Positions 1 to 11,400 of a stretch of 34,915 nt of DNA are shown here, one piece after another. The notes below the pieces were generated by a model that worked only from the letters and a program-made list of their open reading frames with translations, was not told the DNA's origin and did not search any database. This stretch comes from Mycobacterium colombiense (GTDB lineage: Bacteria > Actinomycetota > Actinomycetes > Mycobacteriales > Mycobacteriaceae): positions 1 to 34,915 of the forward strand of contig NZ_LZSX01000106.1 in NCBI RefSeq assembly GCF_001665835.1. Direction: 5' to 3'. Both the position numbers and the translations under genes were made by a program. Positions within the stretch are counted from its first letter, which is position 1; every line of letters begins with the position of its first letter.

Positions 1-3000
1 GCCGGATCCTGAGGATGTCGCCTATTTGATTTACACCTCGGGTACTACCGGGGTGCCCAAAGGTGTTGCGATTACTCACCGCAACGTGACGCAGCTGTTG
101 GGGTCGTTGGATGCCGGGCTGCCGGGCGCGGGGGTGTGGGCGCTGTGTCATTCGTTGGCGTTCGACGTGTCGGTGTGGGAGATCTTTGGTGCGTTGTTGC
201 GTGGTGGGCGCCTGGTGGTGGTGTCGGAGTCGGTGACGGGTTCACCGCAGGACTTGCATCGGGTGTTGGTTGCTGAGCAGGTCAGTGTGTTGACGCAGAC
301 TCCATCGGCGGTGGCGGCGTTGCCGGTTGAGGGGTTGGAGTCGGTGGCGTTGGCGGTGGTCGGTGAGGCCTGTCCGGCCGAGGTGGTGGATCGGTGGGCG
401 CCGGGGCGGGTGATGGTCAATGCCTATGGCCCGACCGAGACCACGATGTGTGTGGCGATCAGCGCGCCGCTGACACCGGGATTTGGAACACCGCCGGTCG
501 GCTCGCCGGTTTCGGGGGCGGCGCTGTTCGTCCTCGACGAGTGGTTGCGGCCCGTACCCGCCGGGGTGGTCGGGGAGTTGTATGTGGCCGGTCGCGGGGT
601 CGGGGTCGGCTATGTGGGCCGGGCCGGGCTGACCGGGTCGCGGTTCGTGGCCTGCCCCTTCGCGGAGTCCGACGCGGGAGCGCCGGGCCAACGGATGTAT
701 CGCACAGGGGATTTGGTGCGTTGGGGTGCCGACGGGCAGCTGCGGTATGTGGGCCGTGCTGATGAGCAGGTCAAGATCCGGGGCTATCGCATCGAGCTCG
801 GGGAAGTGCGCGCGGCGTTGGCCGAGTTGCACGGGGTGGAGCAGGCGGTGGTGATCGCCCGCGAGGACCGCCCGGGCGACAAGCGCCTGGTCGGTTACGT
901 CACCGGGACCGGAGACCCGGCCGAGCTCCGCATGCAGCTGGCTGAGCGGCTACCGGACTACATGGTGCCGGCCGCGGTGGTCGTGTTGGACGTGCTGCCG
1001 CTGACCCCCAACGGCAAACTCGACACCCGCGCGCTGCCGGCACCGGGGTATCAGCATGCCGGTTATCGCGCTGCGGCCGGCCCGGTCGAGGAGATTTTGG
1101 CCGGCATGTTCGCCGAGGTGCTGGGACTCGAGCGGGTCGGTGTCGACGAGTCCTTCTTCGACTTGGGTGGGGACTCGCTATTGGCGATGCGTCTGATCGC
1201 CAAGGTCGAGATGGGTCTGGATGCCGACCTTTCGGTGCGCACCGTGTTCGAGGCTCCCACAGTGGCCCAGTTGGCGCTGCGCGTTGGTGCTGATGGGGGT
1301 CGGCGCGAGCCGTTGGTGGCCGTGGAGCGGCCGGCGGTGGTGCCGTTGTCGTTTGCCCAGCAGCGGTTGTGGTTTATCGACCAGTTGCTCGGCCCTTCAC
1401 CGATCTACAACATGGCGGCGGCCTTGCGGCTCAGCGGACGGCTAGATGCCGAGGCGTTGGGGGCGGCGCTGGCCGATGTGGTGGCCCGCCAGGAGAGCCT
1501 GCGCACCGTGTTCCCGGCGGTCGAGGGGATACCCCAGCAGCTGGTGATCCCGGCCGAGCGGGCCGACTTCGGTTGGCAGGTCGTCGATGCCACCGACTGG
1601 CCGGAAAGCCGACTGGGTGAGGCCATCGGCGCGGCAGTGCATCACTCGTTTGATCTGGCGAGCGAGATTCCGTTGCGGGCAAGGCTTTTCCGCGTCGCCG
1701 AGGACGAGCACGTGCTGGTGGCCGTGATGCATCATATCGCCGCCGACGGCGTGTCGATGTCGCCGCTGGTGGCTGATCTGGGCGTGGCCTTTGCCAGCCG
1801 GTGTGCGGGGCGCGCCCCCGGGTGGGCGCCGTTGGCGGTGCAGTATGCCGATTACACGCTGTGGCAGCGAGCCCAGTTGGGCGAGGTGGCCGATGCCGAG
1901 AGCCCGATCGCTGCGCAGCTGGCGTATTGGGAACACCAACTGGGCGGGATGCCCGAGCGGCTGGCGTTGCCCACCGATCGGCCCTATCCGCCGGTGGCCG
2001 ATTACCGCGGGGCCAGTGTGATCGTGGATTGGCCGGCCGAGCTACACCAGCGGGTTGCGCAGCTGGCCCGTGAGCACAACACGACCAGCTTCATGGTGAT
2101 CCAGGCCGCCCTGGCGGTGCTGTTGTCCAAGCTCAGCGCCAGTCCCGATGTGGCGGTGGGGTTCGCGATCGCCGGGCGTGATGATCCCGCACTCGATGAG
2201 CTGGTGGGCTTTTTCGTCAACACGTTGGTGCTGCGGGTCGATCTGACCGGGAATCCCACCGTGGCCGAGCTGCTGGGCCAGGTGCGGGGCCGCAGTCTGG
2301 CTGCCTATGAGCACCAGGATGTGCCCTTCGAGGTGCTGGTGGAGCGGCTCAACCCGACCCGGTCGTTGGCCCATCATCCGCTGGTGCAGGTGGTATTGGC
2401 CTGGCAGAACTTCGCCCGAGACGACGGCGCCCCCGCCGGGCTGGCGTTGGGTGATCTGCAGGTCACGCCGCTGTCCGCGGACACCCAGGTCGCCCGCATG
2501 GACCTGACATTCACGTTGGGCGAACGCTGGAGCCAGGCCGGCGAGCCCGCCGGGATCGGCGGATCGGTGGAGTTCCGTACCGACGTGTTCGACACCGAAA
2601 GCATCGAAACGCTCATCGCACGGTTGCAGCAGGTGTTGATGGCGCTCACCGCAGACTCCACCCGGTTGTTGTCGTCGGTGGATGTGCTGGGTGCGGGTGA
2701 GCAAGCCCGGTTGGATGAGATCGGCAATCGGGCGGCATTGACCCGGACCGTGTCAACCGCGGCGTCGATTCCAGCCGTGTTCGCCGAGCAGGTGGCCCAG
2801 ACACCGGATGCGGTGGCGGTGACCTTCGAAGCCCGCTCGATGACGTATCGCGAGCTCGATGAGGTGTCGAGTCGGTTGGCGCATCTGTTGGCCGGTCAGG
2901 GGGCGGGGCCGGGACAGACTGTGGCACTGCTGTTTTCCCGTTGCGCCGAGGCGGTCGTGTCGATGTTGGCGGTGCTCAAGACCGGGGCGGCCTATCTGCC

Positions 3001-6000
3001 GATTGATCCCGCGCATCCAGCGACCCGGATCGGGTTCGTGCTCGGCGATGCCGCACCGATCGCCGCAATCACCAACGCGGACCTGGCCGGGCGGCTCGAC
3101 GGGCATGAGGTGGCGGTCATCGACGTCAACGACCCGCGCATCCAGACGTATCCGTGCACGGGATTGCCGGGGCCGGCGCCCGAGGATCTTGCTTACGTGA
3201 TTTACACCTCGGGCACGACCGGGGTGCCCAAAGGTGTTGCCATCACTCATCACAACGTCACCGAGCTGCTGGGGTCTCTGGATCCGGATCTGGCCGGGCC
3301 GGCACAGGTGTGGTCGCAGTGGCACTCCTATAGCTTTGACATCTCGGGCTGGGAGATCTATGGCGCCCTGCTGCACGGTGGGCGACTGGTGGTGGTGCCC
3401 GAGTCGGTGGCGGCCGCACCCGAGGACTTGCACGCCCTGCTGATCAGCGAACAGGTCAGCGTCTTATGCCAAACCCCCTCGGCGGTGGGCACATTGCCGC
3501 CACACGGGCTGGAGTCGGTGACCCTGCTCGTGGGGGGTGAGGCCTGCCCGGCCGAGCTGGTCGAGCGGTGGGCGCCGGGGCGGGTGATGATCAACGAATA
3601 CGGCCCGACCGAAACCACCATGTGGGTGGCGTTGAGCGCGCCGCTGACAGCGGGCGTGGATGCGGTGCCGATCGGTGCACCGGTAGCCGGTGCGGCGTTC
3701 TTCGTGCTGGATCGGTGGCTGCAACCGGTGCCGGCCGGGGTGGTCGGGGAGTTGTATGTGGCCGGCACCGGAGTCGGGTTCGGCTATGTGCGCCGCGCCG
3801 GGCTGACCGCATCACGGTTTGTGGCCTGCCCGTCTGGGGGGTCCGGGGCGCGGATGTATCGCACCGGGGACCTAGTGTGTTGGGGACCCGATGGACAGCT
3901 GCAGTACCTGGGCCGCGCCGACGAACAGGTCAAGATCCGCGGCTATCGCATCGAACTCGGCGAAATCCGCGCGGCGCTGGCCGCCCTGGACGGAGTCGAG
4001 CAGGCCGCGGTGATCGCCCGCGAGGACCGCCCCGGCGACAAACGCCTGATCGGCTACATCACCGGCACCGCCGACCCGACCCAGATCCGCACCCGACTGG
4101 CCCAGCGGCTACCGGCCTACATGGTCCCGGCCGCAGTAGTGGTGATCGACACGCTGCCGCTGACCGTCAACGGCAAACTCGACACCCGCGCCCTGCCCGC
4201 ACCCGAATACACCGAGGGCGACCACTACCGCGCCCCGGCCACCCCCACCGAAGAGACCCTGGCCGGCATCTACGCCCAAATACTGGGCCTCGACCGGGTC
4301 GGAGTCGACGACTCCTTCTTCGACCTGGGCGGAGACTCACTATCCGCAATGCGGGTAATCGCCGCAATCAACAGCACCCTGAATGCTCACCTTGCGGTGC
4401 GCACCTTATTCGATGCGCCCACGGTGGCCAGGCTAGCGCCGCGTATCGGAGAAGGCGGGGCCGGGCTGGAGCCGTTGGTGGCTGTGGAGCGGCCGGCGGT
4501 AGTGCCGTTGTCGTTTGCCCAACAGCGGTTGTGGTTCCTGGACCAGTTGCAGGGGCCGTCGCCGATCTACAACATCCCGGCAGCGTTGCGGCTGAGCGGG
4601 CGCCTTGATGCCGAGGCGTTGGGGGCGGCGCTGGCCGATGTGGTGGCCCGTCAGGAGAGCCTGCGGACCGTGTTCGCGGCGCCTGAGGGCATACCCCAGC
4701 AGGTGGTTATGCCTGCCGAGGGCGTCGATCTCGATTGGCAGGTTGTGGATGCCACCGGCTGGCCGGAAAGCCGGCTGGGTGAGGCCATCGGCGCCGTGGT
4801 GCATCACTCGTTTGATTTGGCGACCGAGATCCCGTTGCGGGCAAGGCTTTTCCGCGTCGCCAATGACGAGCATGTGCTGGTGGCGGTGGTGCACCATATC
4901 GCCGCCGACGGCTGGTCGATCACCCGGCTGGTGGCTGATCTGGGGGTGGCCTATGCCAGCCGGTGTGCCGGGCAGGCCCCGGGGTGGGCGCCCTTAGCGG
5001 TGCAGTACGTGGATTACACGCTGTGGCAGCGCACGCACCTTGGCGATCTGGCCGATGCCGACAGCCGCATCGCCGCGCAGCTTGCCTACTGGGAGCAGGA
5101 GCTGGCCGGGTTGCCCGAGCGGCTGGCGTTGCCCACCGACCGGCCCTATCCGCCGGTGGCCGATTACCGCGGGGCCAGTGTGGCCGTGGAGTGGTCGGCG
5201 GAGTTGCAGCAGCAGATCGCGCGGATGGCCCGCGAGCACAACGCGACCAGCTTCATGGTGATCCAGGCCGCACTGGCGGTGTTGCTGGCCAAGATCAGCG
5301 CCAGTCCTGATGTGGCGGTGGGGTTCCCGATCGCCGGGCGCCGTGACCCTGTGCTGGATGAGGTGGTGGGGGTTTTCATCAACACCCTGGTGTTGCGGGT
5401 GGAGATGGCCGACGATCCCACGGTCGTTGAGCTGCTGGCTCAGGTGCGAGCGCGCAGCCTGGCCGCCTTCGAGCACCAGGACGTGCCCTTCGAAGTACTG
5501 GTGGAGCGGCTCAACCCGACCCGGTCGTTGGCCCATCACCCGCTGGTGCAGGTCTCGTTGGCCTGGCAGAACTTCTTCCGGGCGGAGAACAACGCCGCCG
5601 CGTTGGCCTTAGGTGATCTACAGGTCACGCCGCTGTCCGCGGACACCCACACCGCCCGCATGGACCTGACATTCACATTGGGCGAACGCTGGAACCAAGC
5701 CGGCGAGCCCGCCGGGATCGGCGGGGCGGTCGAGTTTCGCACCGATGTGTTCGACGCGGCCAGCATCGAGGCACTGATCGCGCGGTTGCAGCGGCTGTTG
5801 ATGGCGGTCACCGCCGATCCCACCCGGCGACTGTCGTCGGTGGATGTGTTGGATGCGGGTGAGCATGCCCGGCTGGATGAGGTCGGAAACCGGGCGGTGT
5901 TGACCGCGCCGGCCAGCGCGCCGGCGTCGATTCCAGCGCTGTTCGTCGAGCAGGTGGCCCGGACACCGGATGCGGTGGCGGTGACCTTCGAAGCCCGTTC

Positions 6001-8470
6001 GATGACCTACCGCGAGCTCGATGAGGCGTCGAATCGGTTGGCGCATCTATTGGCCGGCCAGGCAGTGGGTCCGGGACAGACTGTGGCACTGCTGTTTTCG
6101 CGGTCGGCCGAGGCGATCGTGGCGATGATGGCGGTACTCAAGACCGGGGCGGCGTATGTGCCGATCGACCCCGCGCTCCCAGTGGCCCGGATCGGGTTCA
6201 TGCTTGCCGACGCCGCACCGATCGCCGCGCTCACCACTTCCGAGTTGGCCGGGCGGCTGGACGGGCATGGGGTGCTGGTCATCGACGTCGACGACCCGCG
6301 CATCCACACGTATCCGTGCACGCGATTGCCGGCGCCGGATCCCGACGATATCGCCTACCTGATCTACACCTCGGGCACCACCGGTGTTCCCAAGGGGGTG
6401 GCAGTCGCCCACCGCAACATCAGTCAGCTGGTGGCAACCCTGCACGCAGACCTTCCACCGGGACCGGGCCAGGTGTGGTCGCAGTGGCACTCCCACAGCT
6501 TCGATGTCTCGGTGTGGGAGGTCTTCGGCGCGCTGTTGCACGGCGGGCGGCTGGTGGTGGTGCCCGAATCGGTGGCGCGTTCGCCGGAAGACTTCCACGC
6601 TTTGCTGGTTGCCGAAGAAGTCAGTGTGCTGAGTCAGACCCCGTCCGCGGCGGGGATGCTGTCACCGGACGGTTTGGAATCGGTCACCTTGGTGGTGGCC
6701 GGCGAGGCTTGCCCGGCCGAACTGGTGGATCGCTGGGCGCCGGATCGAGTGATGCTCAATGCCTATGGGCCGACCGAGGCCACGGTGTATGCGGCGGTCA
6801 GTGCGCCGCTGGTGGCCGAGCCGGGTGTGGTGCCGATCGGGTCGCCGGTACCGGGAGCGGCAATGTTTGTGCTGGACAGCTGGTTACGGCCAGTGGCCGC
6901 CGGCGTGGTCGGCGAGTTGTACGTCGCCGGGGCCGGCGTGGCAGGCGGCTACTGGCAGCGGGCGGGTTTGACCGCATCGCGCTTTGTGGCCTGCCCGTTC
7001 GCCGGCGCCGGAGCGCCGGGAACACGCATGTATCGCACCGGGGATCTGGTGTGTTGGGGAGCCGATGGGCAGCTGCGGTATCTGGGGCGTGCCGATGAGC
7101 AGGTCAAGATCCGCGGCTATCGCATCGAGCTCGGCGAGATCCGCGCGGCGCTGGCCGCCCTCGATGGGGTGGAGCAGGCGGTGGTTATTGCTCGCGAGGA
7201 CCGCCCCGGCGACAAACGCCTGATCGGCTATGTCACCGGGACCGTCGACCCGGCCGAGCTCCGCACCGCACTGGCCCAGCGGCTACCGGCCTACATGGTG
7301 CCGGCGGCAGTAGTGGCGCTTGACACGTTGCCGTTGACCCCCAACGGCAAACTCGATACCCGCACTCTGCCGGCACCCGGATACGCCAAGGCCGACGGCT
7401 ACCGCGCCCCGGCCACCCTCACCGAGGAGATCCTGGCCGGCATCTACGCCCAGGTCCTCGGGCTCGAGCGGGTCGGAGTCGACGACTCCTTCTTCGACTT
7501 GGGTGGGGATTCCCTGTTGGCGATGCGCCTGATCGCGGCGATCAACACCAGCCTCGACGCAAACCTTGCGGTGCGGACGTTATTCCGCGCGCCGTCCGTT
7601 AGGGGCTTGAGTCAGCAGTTGGGCCAGGATGCCAGCGAAGTGGAAGTAGTCCCTGTTGAGTTCCTCAAGCAGGGCACCGGTATTCCGCTGTTCTGCATCC
7701 ATCCCGCGGGTGGGGTGAGTTGGCCCTACCAGGCTCTCGGTAATTACCTGGACTGCCCGATCATTGGAATTCAACAAACCCCGCAAAATGGCGAGGCCAA
7801 GCCCCCGTCAATTCGCGATATGGCGAAGAACTATGCCGACAGGATTCAACGGATCTGTCCGACCGGGCCCTACAGCCTTCTTGGGTGGTCTTTCGGAGGT
7901 GCCGTCGCCCATGAAATTGCCATCGAGCTTCAGCGACGCGGACACATAGTCGCGCGCCTTGTCCTTCTCGATGCTCAACCCAGTATGGACGACAGCGGCA
8001 CTCTGCCGAACGTAGGCGAGGAGGACGTCCTAGAAGACGTCCTGCGGTTCTGCCGTATCGATGTTCCCGAACAGGATGAGCCGCTTACCTATCAGCGGGT
8101 AGAAGAACTACTTCTCGCACGAGGAATTGCCGAATTCCCTCGCTACAAACAGCTTCTGGATTTGGGTGTCCAAAACATCAACAGCAACGGAGCGTTGTAT
8201 CGAGCCCACGAACCCGGTGTCTTCGATGGGGACATAAGCATATTCACCGCTGTGCGGGATGAGGGTGATCACAGTTCGCATCTTCTGCAACGTTGGCGAC
8301 CCTATGTCACTGGCGACATCAACAGCTACCCGATCGACTGTGTGCATGAAGAAATGATGAGCACCGAATCGCTCACCCTGTATGGCCAACAACTCAAAGT
8401 CCTATTGAAAGCTGAATGCGTGCGCGCAAACGACAAGCTACTTAGTCGTTGCTCTGAGGAGGCGAAGTGA
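1..8470 (+). CDS. Multimodular non-ribosomal peptide synthetase, 5'-truncated by the window edge, with terminal thioesterase
   Basis: Assembles a peptide from enzyme-bound amino acids. The frame is open from base 2, so the start lies upstream. Visible order: partial adenylation domain (from the YTSGTTG motif) and carrier (LGGDSL, Ser codon 1175); condensation (about 1310-2640, HHIAADG at 1730-1750), adenylation (about 2760-4190), carrier (Ser codon 4337); condensation (about 4480-5810, HHIAADG at 4892-4912), adenylation (about 5920-7370), carrier (Ser codon 7511); thioesterase (about 7655-8440, GWSFGG with Ser codon 7889 and a late His in CVHEE). Three residues are therefore incorporated by the visible part. 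No epimerisation or methylation domain is visible. Specificity positions read by eye against GrsA-PheA are DVWTAVAMCK, DIWCLGEMWK and DVWSVAAVYK; I cannot assign substrates. The stop overlaps the PKS start by 4 nt (GTGA). The thioesterase implies peptide release here, although a PKS gene follows. Confidence 0.95.
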   Translation, partial: PDPEDVAYLIYTSGTTGVPKGVAITHRNVTQLLGSLDAGLPGAGVWALCHSLAFDVSVWEIFGALLRGGRLVVVSESVTGSPQDLHRVLVAEQVSVLTQTPSAVAALPVEGLESVALAVVGEACPAEVVDRWAPGRVMVNAYGPTETTMCVAISAPLTPGFGTPPVGSPVSGAALFVLDEWLRPVPAGVVGELYVAGRGVGVGYVGRAGLTGSRFVACPFAESDAGAPGQRMYRTGDLVRWGADGQLRYVGRADEQVKIRGYRIELGEVRAALAELHGVEQAVVIAREDRPGDKRLVGYVTGTGDPAELRMQLAERLPDYMVPAAVVVLDVLPLTPNGKLDTRALPAPGYQHAGYRAAAGPVEEILAGMFAEVLGLERVGVDESFFDLGGDSLLAMRLIAKVEMGLDADLSVRTVFEAPTVAQLALRVGADGGRREPLVAVERPAVVPLSFAQQRLWFIDQLLGPSPIYNMAAALRLSGRLDAEALGAALADVVARQESLRTVFPAVEGIPQQLVIPAERADFGWQVVDATDWPESRLGEAIGAAVHHSFDLASEIPLRARLFRVAEDEHVLVAVMHHIAADGVSMSPLVADLGVAFASRCAGRAPGWAPLAVQYADYTLWQRAQLGEVADAESPIAAQLAYWEHQLGGMPERLALPTDRPYPPVADYRGASVIVDWPAELHQRVAQLAREHNTTSFMVIQAALAVLLSKLSASPDVAVGFAIAGRDDPALDELVGFFVNTLVLRVDLTGNPTVAELLGQVRGRSLAAYEHQDVPFEVLVERLNPTRSLAHHPLVQVVLAWQNFARDDGAPAGLALGDLQVTPLSADTQVARMDLTFTLGERWSQAGEPAGIGGSVEFRTDVFDTESIETLIARLQQVLMALTADSTRLLSSVDVLGAGEQARLDEIGNRAALTRTVSTAASIPAVFAEQVAQTPDAVAVTFEARSMTYRELDEVSSRLAHLLAGQGAGPGQTVALLFSRCAEAVVSMLAVLKTGAAYLPIDPAHPATRIGFVLGDAAPIAAITNADLAGRLDGHEVAVIDVNDPRIQTYPCTGLPGPAPEDLAYVIYTSGTTGVPKGVAITHHNVTELLGSLDPDLAGPAQVWSQWHSYSFDISGWEIYGALLHGGRLVVVPESVAAAPEDLHALLISEQVSVLCQTPSAVGTLPPHGLESVTLLVGGEACPAELVERWAPGRVMINEYGPTETTMWVALSAPLTAGVDAVPIGAPVAGAAFFVLDRWLQPVPAGVVGELYVAGTGVGFGYVRRAGLTASRFVACPSGGSGARMYRTGDLVCWGPDGQLQYLGRADEQVKIRGYRIELGEIRAALAALDGVEQAAVIAREDRPGDKRLIGYITGTADPTQIRTRLAQRLPAYMVPAAVVVIDTLPLTVNGKLDTRALPAPEYTEGDHYRAPATPTEETLAGIYAQILGLDRVGVDDSFFDLGGDSLSAMRVIAAINSTLNAHLAVRTLFDAPTVARLAPRIGEGGAGLEPLVAVERPAVVPLSFAQQRLWFLDQLQGPSPIYNIPAALRLSGRLDAEALGAALADVVARQESLRTVFAAPEGIPQQVVMPAEGVDLDWQVVDATGWPESRLGEAIGAVVHHSFDLATEIPLRARLFRVANDEHVLVAVVHHIAADGWSITRLVADLGVAYASRCAGQAPGWAPLAVQYVDYTLWQRTHLGDLADADSRIAAQLAYWEQELAGLPERLALPTDRPYPPVADYRGASVAVEWSAELQQQIARMAREHNATSFMVIQAALAVLLAKISASPDVAVGFPIAGRRDPVLDEVVGVFINTLVLRVEMADDPTVVELLAQVRARSLAAFEHQDVPFEVLVERLNPTRSLAHHPLVQVSLAWQNFFRAENNAAALALGDLQVTPLSADTHTARMDLTFTLGERWNQAGEPAGIGGAVEFRTDVFDAASIEALIARLQRLLMAVTADPTRRLSSVDVLDAGEHARLDEVGNRAVLTAPASAPASIPALFVEQVARTPDAVAVTFEARSMTYRELDEASNRLAHLLAGQAVGPGQTVALLFSRSAEAIVAMMAVLKTGAAYVPIDPALPVARIGFMLADAAPIAALTTSELAGRLDGHGVLVIDVDDPRIHTYPCTRLPAPDPDDIAYLIYTSGTTGVPKGVAVAHRNISQLVATLHADLPPGPGQVWSQWHSHSFDVSVWEVFGALLHGGRLVVVPESVARSPEDFHALLVAEEVSVLSQTPSAAGMLSPDGLESVTLVVAGEACPAELVDRWAPDRVMLNAYGPTEATVYAAVSAPLVAEPGVVPIGSPVPGAAMFVLDSWLRPVAAGVVGELYVAGAGVAGGYWQRAGLTASRFVACPFAGAGAPGTRMYRTGDLVCWGADGQLRYLGRADEQVKIRGYRIELGEIRAALAALDGVEQAVVIAREDRPGDKRLIGYVTGTVDPAELRTALAQRLPAYMVPAAVVALDTLPLTPNGKLDTRTLPAPGYAKADGYRAPATLTEEILAGIYAQVLGLERVGVDDSFFDLGGDSLLAMRLIAAINTSLDANLAVRTLFRAPSVRGLSQQLGQDASEVEVVPVEFLKQGTGIPLFCIHPAGGVSWPYQALGNYLDCPIIGIQQTPQNGEAKPPSIRDMAKNYADRIQRICPTGPYSLLGWSFGGAVAHEIAIELQRRGHIVARLVLLDAQPSMDDSGTLPNVGEEDVLEDVLRFCRIDVPEQDEPLTYQRVEELLLARGIAEFPRYKQLLDLGVQNINSNGALYRAHEPGVFDGDISIFTAVRDEGDHSSHLLQRWRPYVTGDINSYPIDCVHEEMMSTESLTLYGQQLKVLLKAECVRANDKLLSRCSEEAK
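26..7600 (+). repeat. Long direct repeats formed by near-identical NRPS modules
   Basis: The adenylation-carrier-condensation unit recurs with a period of 3171 nt and then 3162 nt: the YTSGTTG motif begins near 29, 3200 and 6362. Stretches inside the condensation domains (for example 1318-1500 against 4477-4660) and at the ends of the adenylation domains differ only at scattered bases. The similarity continues across domain boundaries, which suggests recent module duplication or gene conversion. These repeats could also cause collapse or chimaeras in a short-read assembly. Confidence 0.85.
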
Positions 8471-11400
8471 CCACACACCAGATCGACGACGTTATGCAGC
8501 GCCCGTCTTCGACCGATTCTCCGCTCAGGATCGGCACCACACCTGTCACTCCTGTTGCCGTGATCGGGATGGCTTGCCGGCTACCCGGAGCCATCGACTC
8601 CCCGGAGCAGTTGTGGGAGGCGTTGTTGCGCGGCGACGACCTGGTCACCGAAATTCCGCCCGACCGCTGGGACGCCGACGAATACTACGACCCCGAGCCG
8701 GGTGTGCCGGGTCGGTCGGTATCCAGGTGGGGCGCCTTCATCGACGACGTCGCCGGCTTCGATCCCGAGTTCTTCGGAATCAACGAGCGGGAAGCGACCG
8801 CGATGGATCCGCAACACCGGTTGCTTTTGGAGACCTCATGGGAGGCCATGGAACATGCCGGTCTCACGCGGGAGCGAATCGCCGACTCGCTGACTGGTGT
8901 GTTCATGGGATTGACGCATGGCGACTACCAATTGCTGGCCGCCGATGCGCACTCCGTGGAGGGGGCGTACGGATTTTCCGGCAGCAACTTCAGCCTGGCT
9001 TCCGGGCGCATCGCCTATGCCCTGGGGGTCCACGGTCCCGCATTGACGGTGGACACCGCATGTTCTTCCGGGCTGACCGCGATACACCTGGCGTGCCGCA
9101 GCCTGCACGAGGGCGAAAGCGACCTCGCCCTGGCCGGCGGCGTCACGCTGGCGTTGGACCCGCGGAAATTCGCCGCGGGGTCCGCCGAGGGCATGCTGTC
9201 CCCGACCGGACGCTGCCACGCCTTTGACGTCGCGGCCGACGGGTTCGTGGGCGGTGAGGGCAGCGTCATGCTGCTACTCAAGCGGCTGTCCGACGCCCTA
9301 CGAGATGGTGATCGGATTCTGGCTGTGGTGCGCGGGACGGCCGCCAACCAGGACGGTCATACCGTGAACATCGCGACACCGTCCAAGACCGCGCAGACCG
9401 CGGTGTATCAGGCGGCGTTGGCCGCCGCGAGTGTGGACGCCCGCACGGTCGGCATGGTCGAGGCCCACGGGCCCGGCACCCCGGTGGGTGACCCGATCGA
9501 ATACGCCAGCCTGGCCAACGTCTACGGCATCGACGGCCCTTGCGCCCTGGCGTCGGTGAAGACCAACTTCGGCCATGCGCAGGCGGCCTCCGGAGCGCTC
9601 GGGATGATGAAGGCGATCCTCGCGCTGCAGCACGGTGTGGTCCCCCGGAATCTGCACTTCACCCGGCTACCCGATGACCTTGCCAAGATCGATACGAAAC
9701 TGTTTGTGCCGCAAGAGGCTACACCGTGGGTCACCAACGGGCACCATCCACGGCGGGCGGCGGTCTCGTCGTACGGGCTGTCCGGAACCAACGTGCACGC
9801 CATCGTGGAACAAGCACCCGAACGGGCTCTCGAAACCATTGTGCCCGAACCTAACTCAGCGGAACCGTCGGCGCCGCTACTGTTCCCGTTGTCGTCCACC
9901 TCGGCCGACGAACTGCGCCGCACCGCCGGCCGGCTGGCCGACTGGCTGCGGGCACACGACGATCTCGCGTTGCCTGATCTGGCCTATACCCTGGCGCGTC
10001 GGCGCGCGCACCGCCCGGTACGCACCGCCGTCGTTGCCGGCAACCGGCCCGAGCTCGCAGCGGCTTTGCGCGAGGTTGCCGACGGCGATACTCCGTATCC
10101 GGCCGCGGTCGGACAGGACGACCTTGGACCGGTATGGGTGTTCTCCGGGCAGGGTTCGCAATGGGCGGCGATGGGCGCAGACCTGATGGCGACCGAACCG
10201 GTGTTTGCCGCCACCGTCGCGCAGGCCGAGCCCGTGATCGCCCACGAGTCCGGGTTTTCAGTGACCGAGGCGATATCGGCGCCGCAGATCGTGACCGGTC
10301 AAGACCGGATCCAGCCGACACTGTTCACCATGCAGGTCGCGCTGGCGGCCACCATGAGATCCCACGGCGTCCGCCCGGGCGCGGTCATCGGGCACTCCCT
10401 CGGCGAGGCCGCCGCGGCTGTTGTCGCGGGTGCACTATCGCTGGAAGACGGGCTGCGTGTTATCTGCCGCCGCTCGCGGCTGATGTTCCGCGTTGCCGGT
10501 ACCGGTGCCACGGCATCGGTGGAATTGCCTGCGCAGCAAGTGATTTCGGAGCTGACGGCACGCGGTATCAACGACGTCGTGGTGGCGGTGGTGGCCTCGC
10601 CGCAGTCCACGGTGATTGCCGGCGCCGCGCAAACGGTTCGCGAGCTGGTCGCGGCCTGGGAGCAGCGTGATGTGATGGCCCGCGAGGTCCCCACCGATGT
10701 CGCCTTTCATTCGCCTCAAGTCGATCCGATCATGGACGAGCTGACCGAGGCACTCGCCGAGATCAGCCCGATGACACCGGAAGTTCCCTTCTACTCGGCG
10801 ACCCTGTTCGACCCGCGCGAGCAGCCAGTGTGCGACGCCCGCTACTGGGCGAACAACATGCGCCGCATGGTGCGGTTCGCCACGGCCGTGCAGGCCGCGT
10901 TGGAGGACGGCTACCGGGTCTTTGCCGAGCTGGCGCCACACCCGCTGCTCATCCGCGCTCTCGAGCAGACCGCCCGCAGTCGCGAGATGCCGATGGCCGC
11001 TCTGGCCGGTATGCGCCGGGAACAAGCGCTTCCCTACGGGTTGCGTGGGTTTGTGGCGGATCTGCACAGTGCGGGCGCCGCGGTCGATTTCTCCGTGCTC
11101 TGCCCGACTGGGCGGCTGGTGGACGCGCCGCTGCCGACCTGGACGCACCGTCGGCTGTGGTTGAGCGGCGGCGGTCCGGAATCCCCGACACATGGTGGTT
11201 GCACCGTTTCAGTACATCCGCTGCTGGGCTCGCACGTGCACTTGCAGGAGGAGCCCGAGCGCCACTTGTGGCAGGCCGAGGTCGGCACCGCCGCCCAGCC
11301 CTGGCTCGCCGACCACCAGATCCGCAATGTGGTTGTGCTTCCGGGAGCCGCTTACTGCGAAATGGCGCTGGCGGCCGCGCGTACCGTGCTGGGCGAGACG

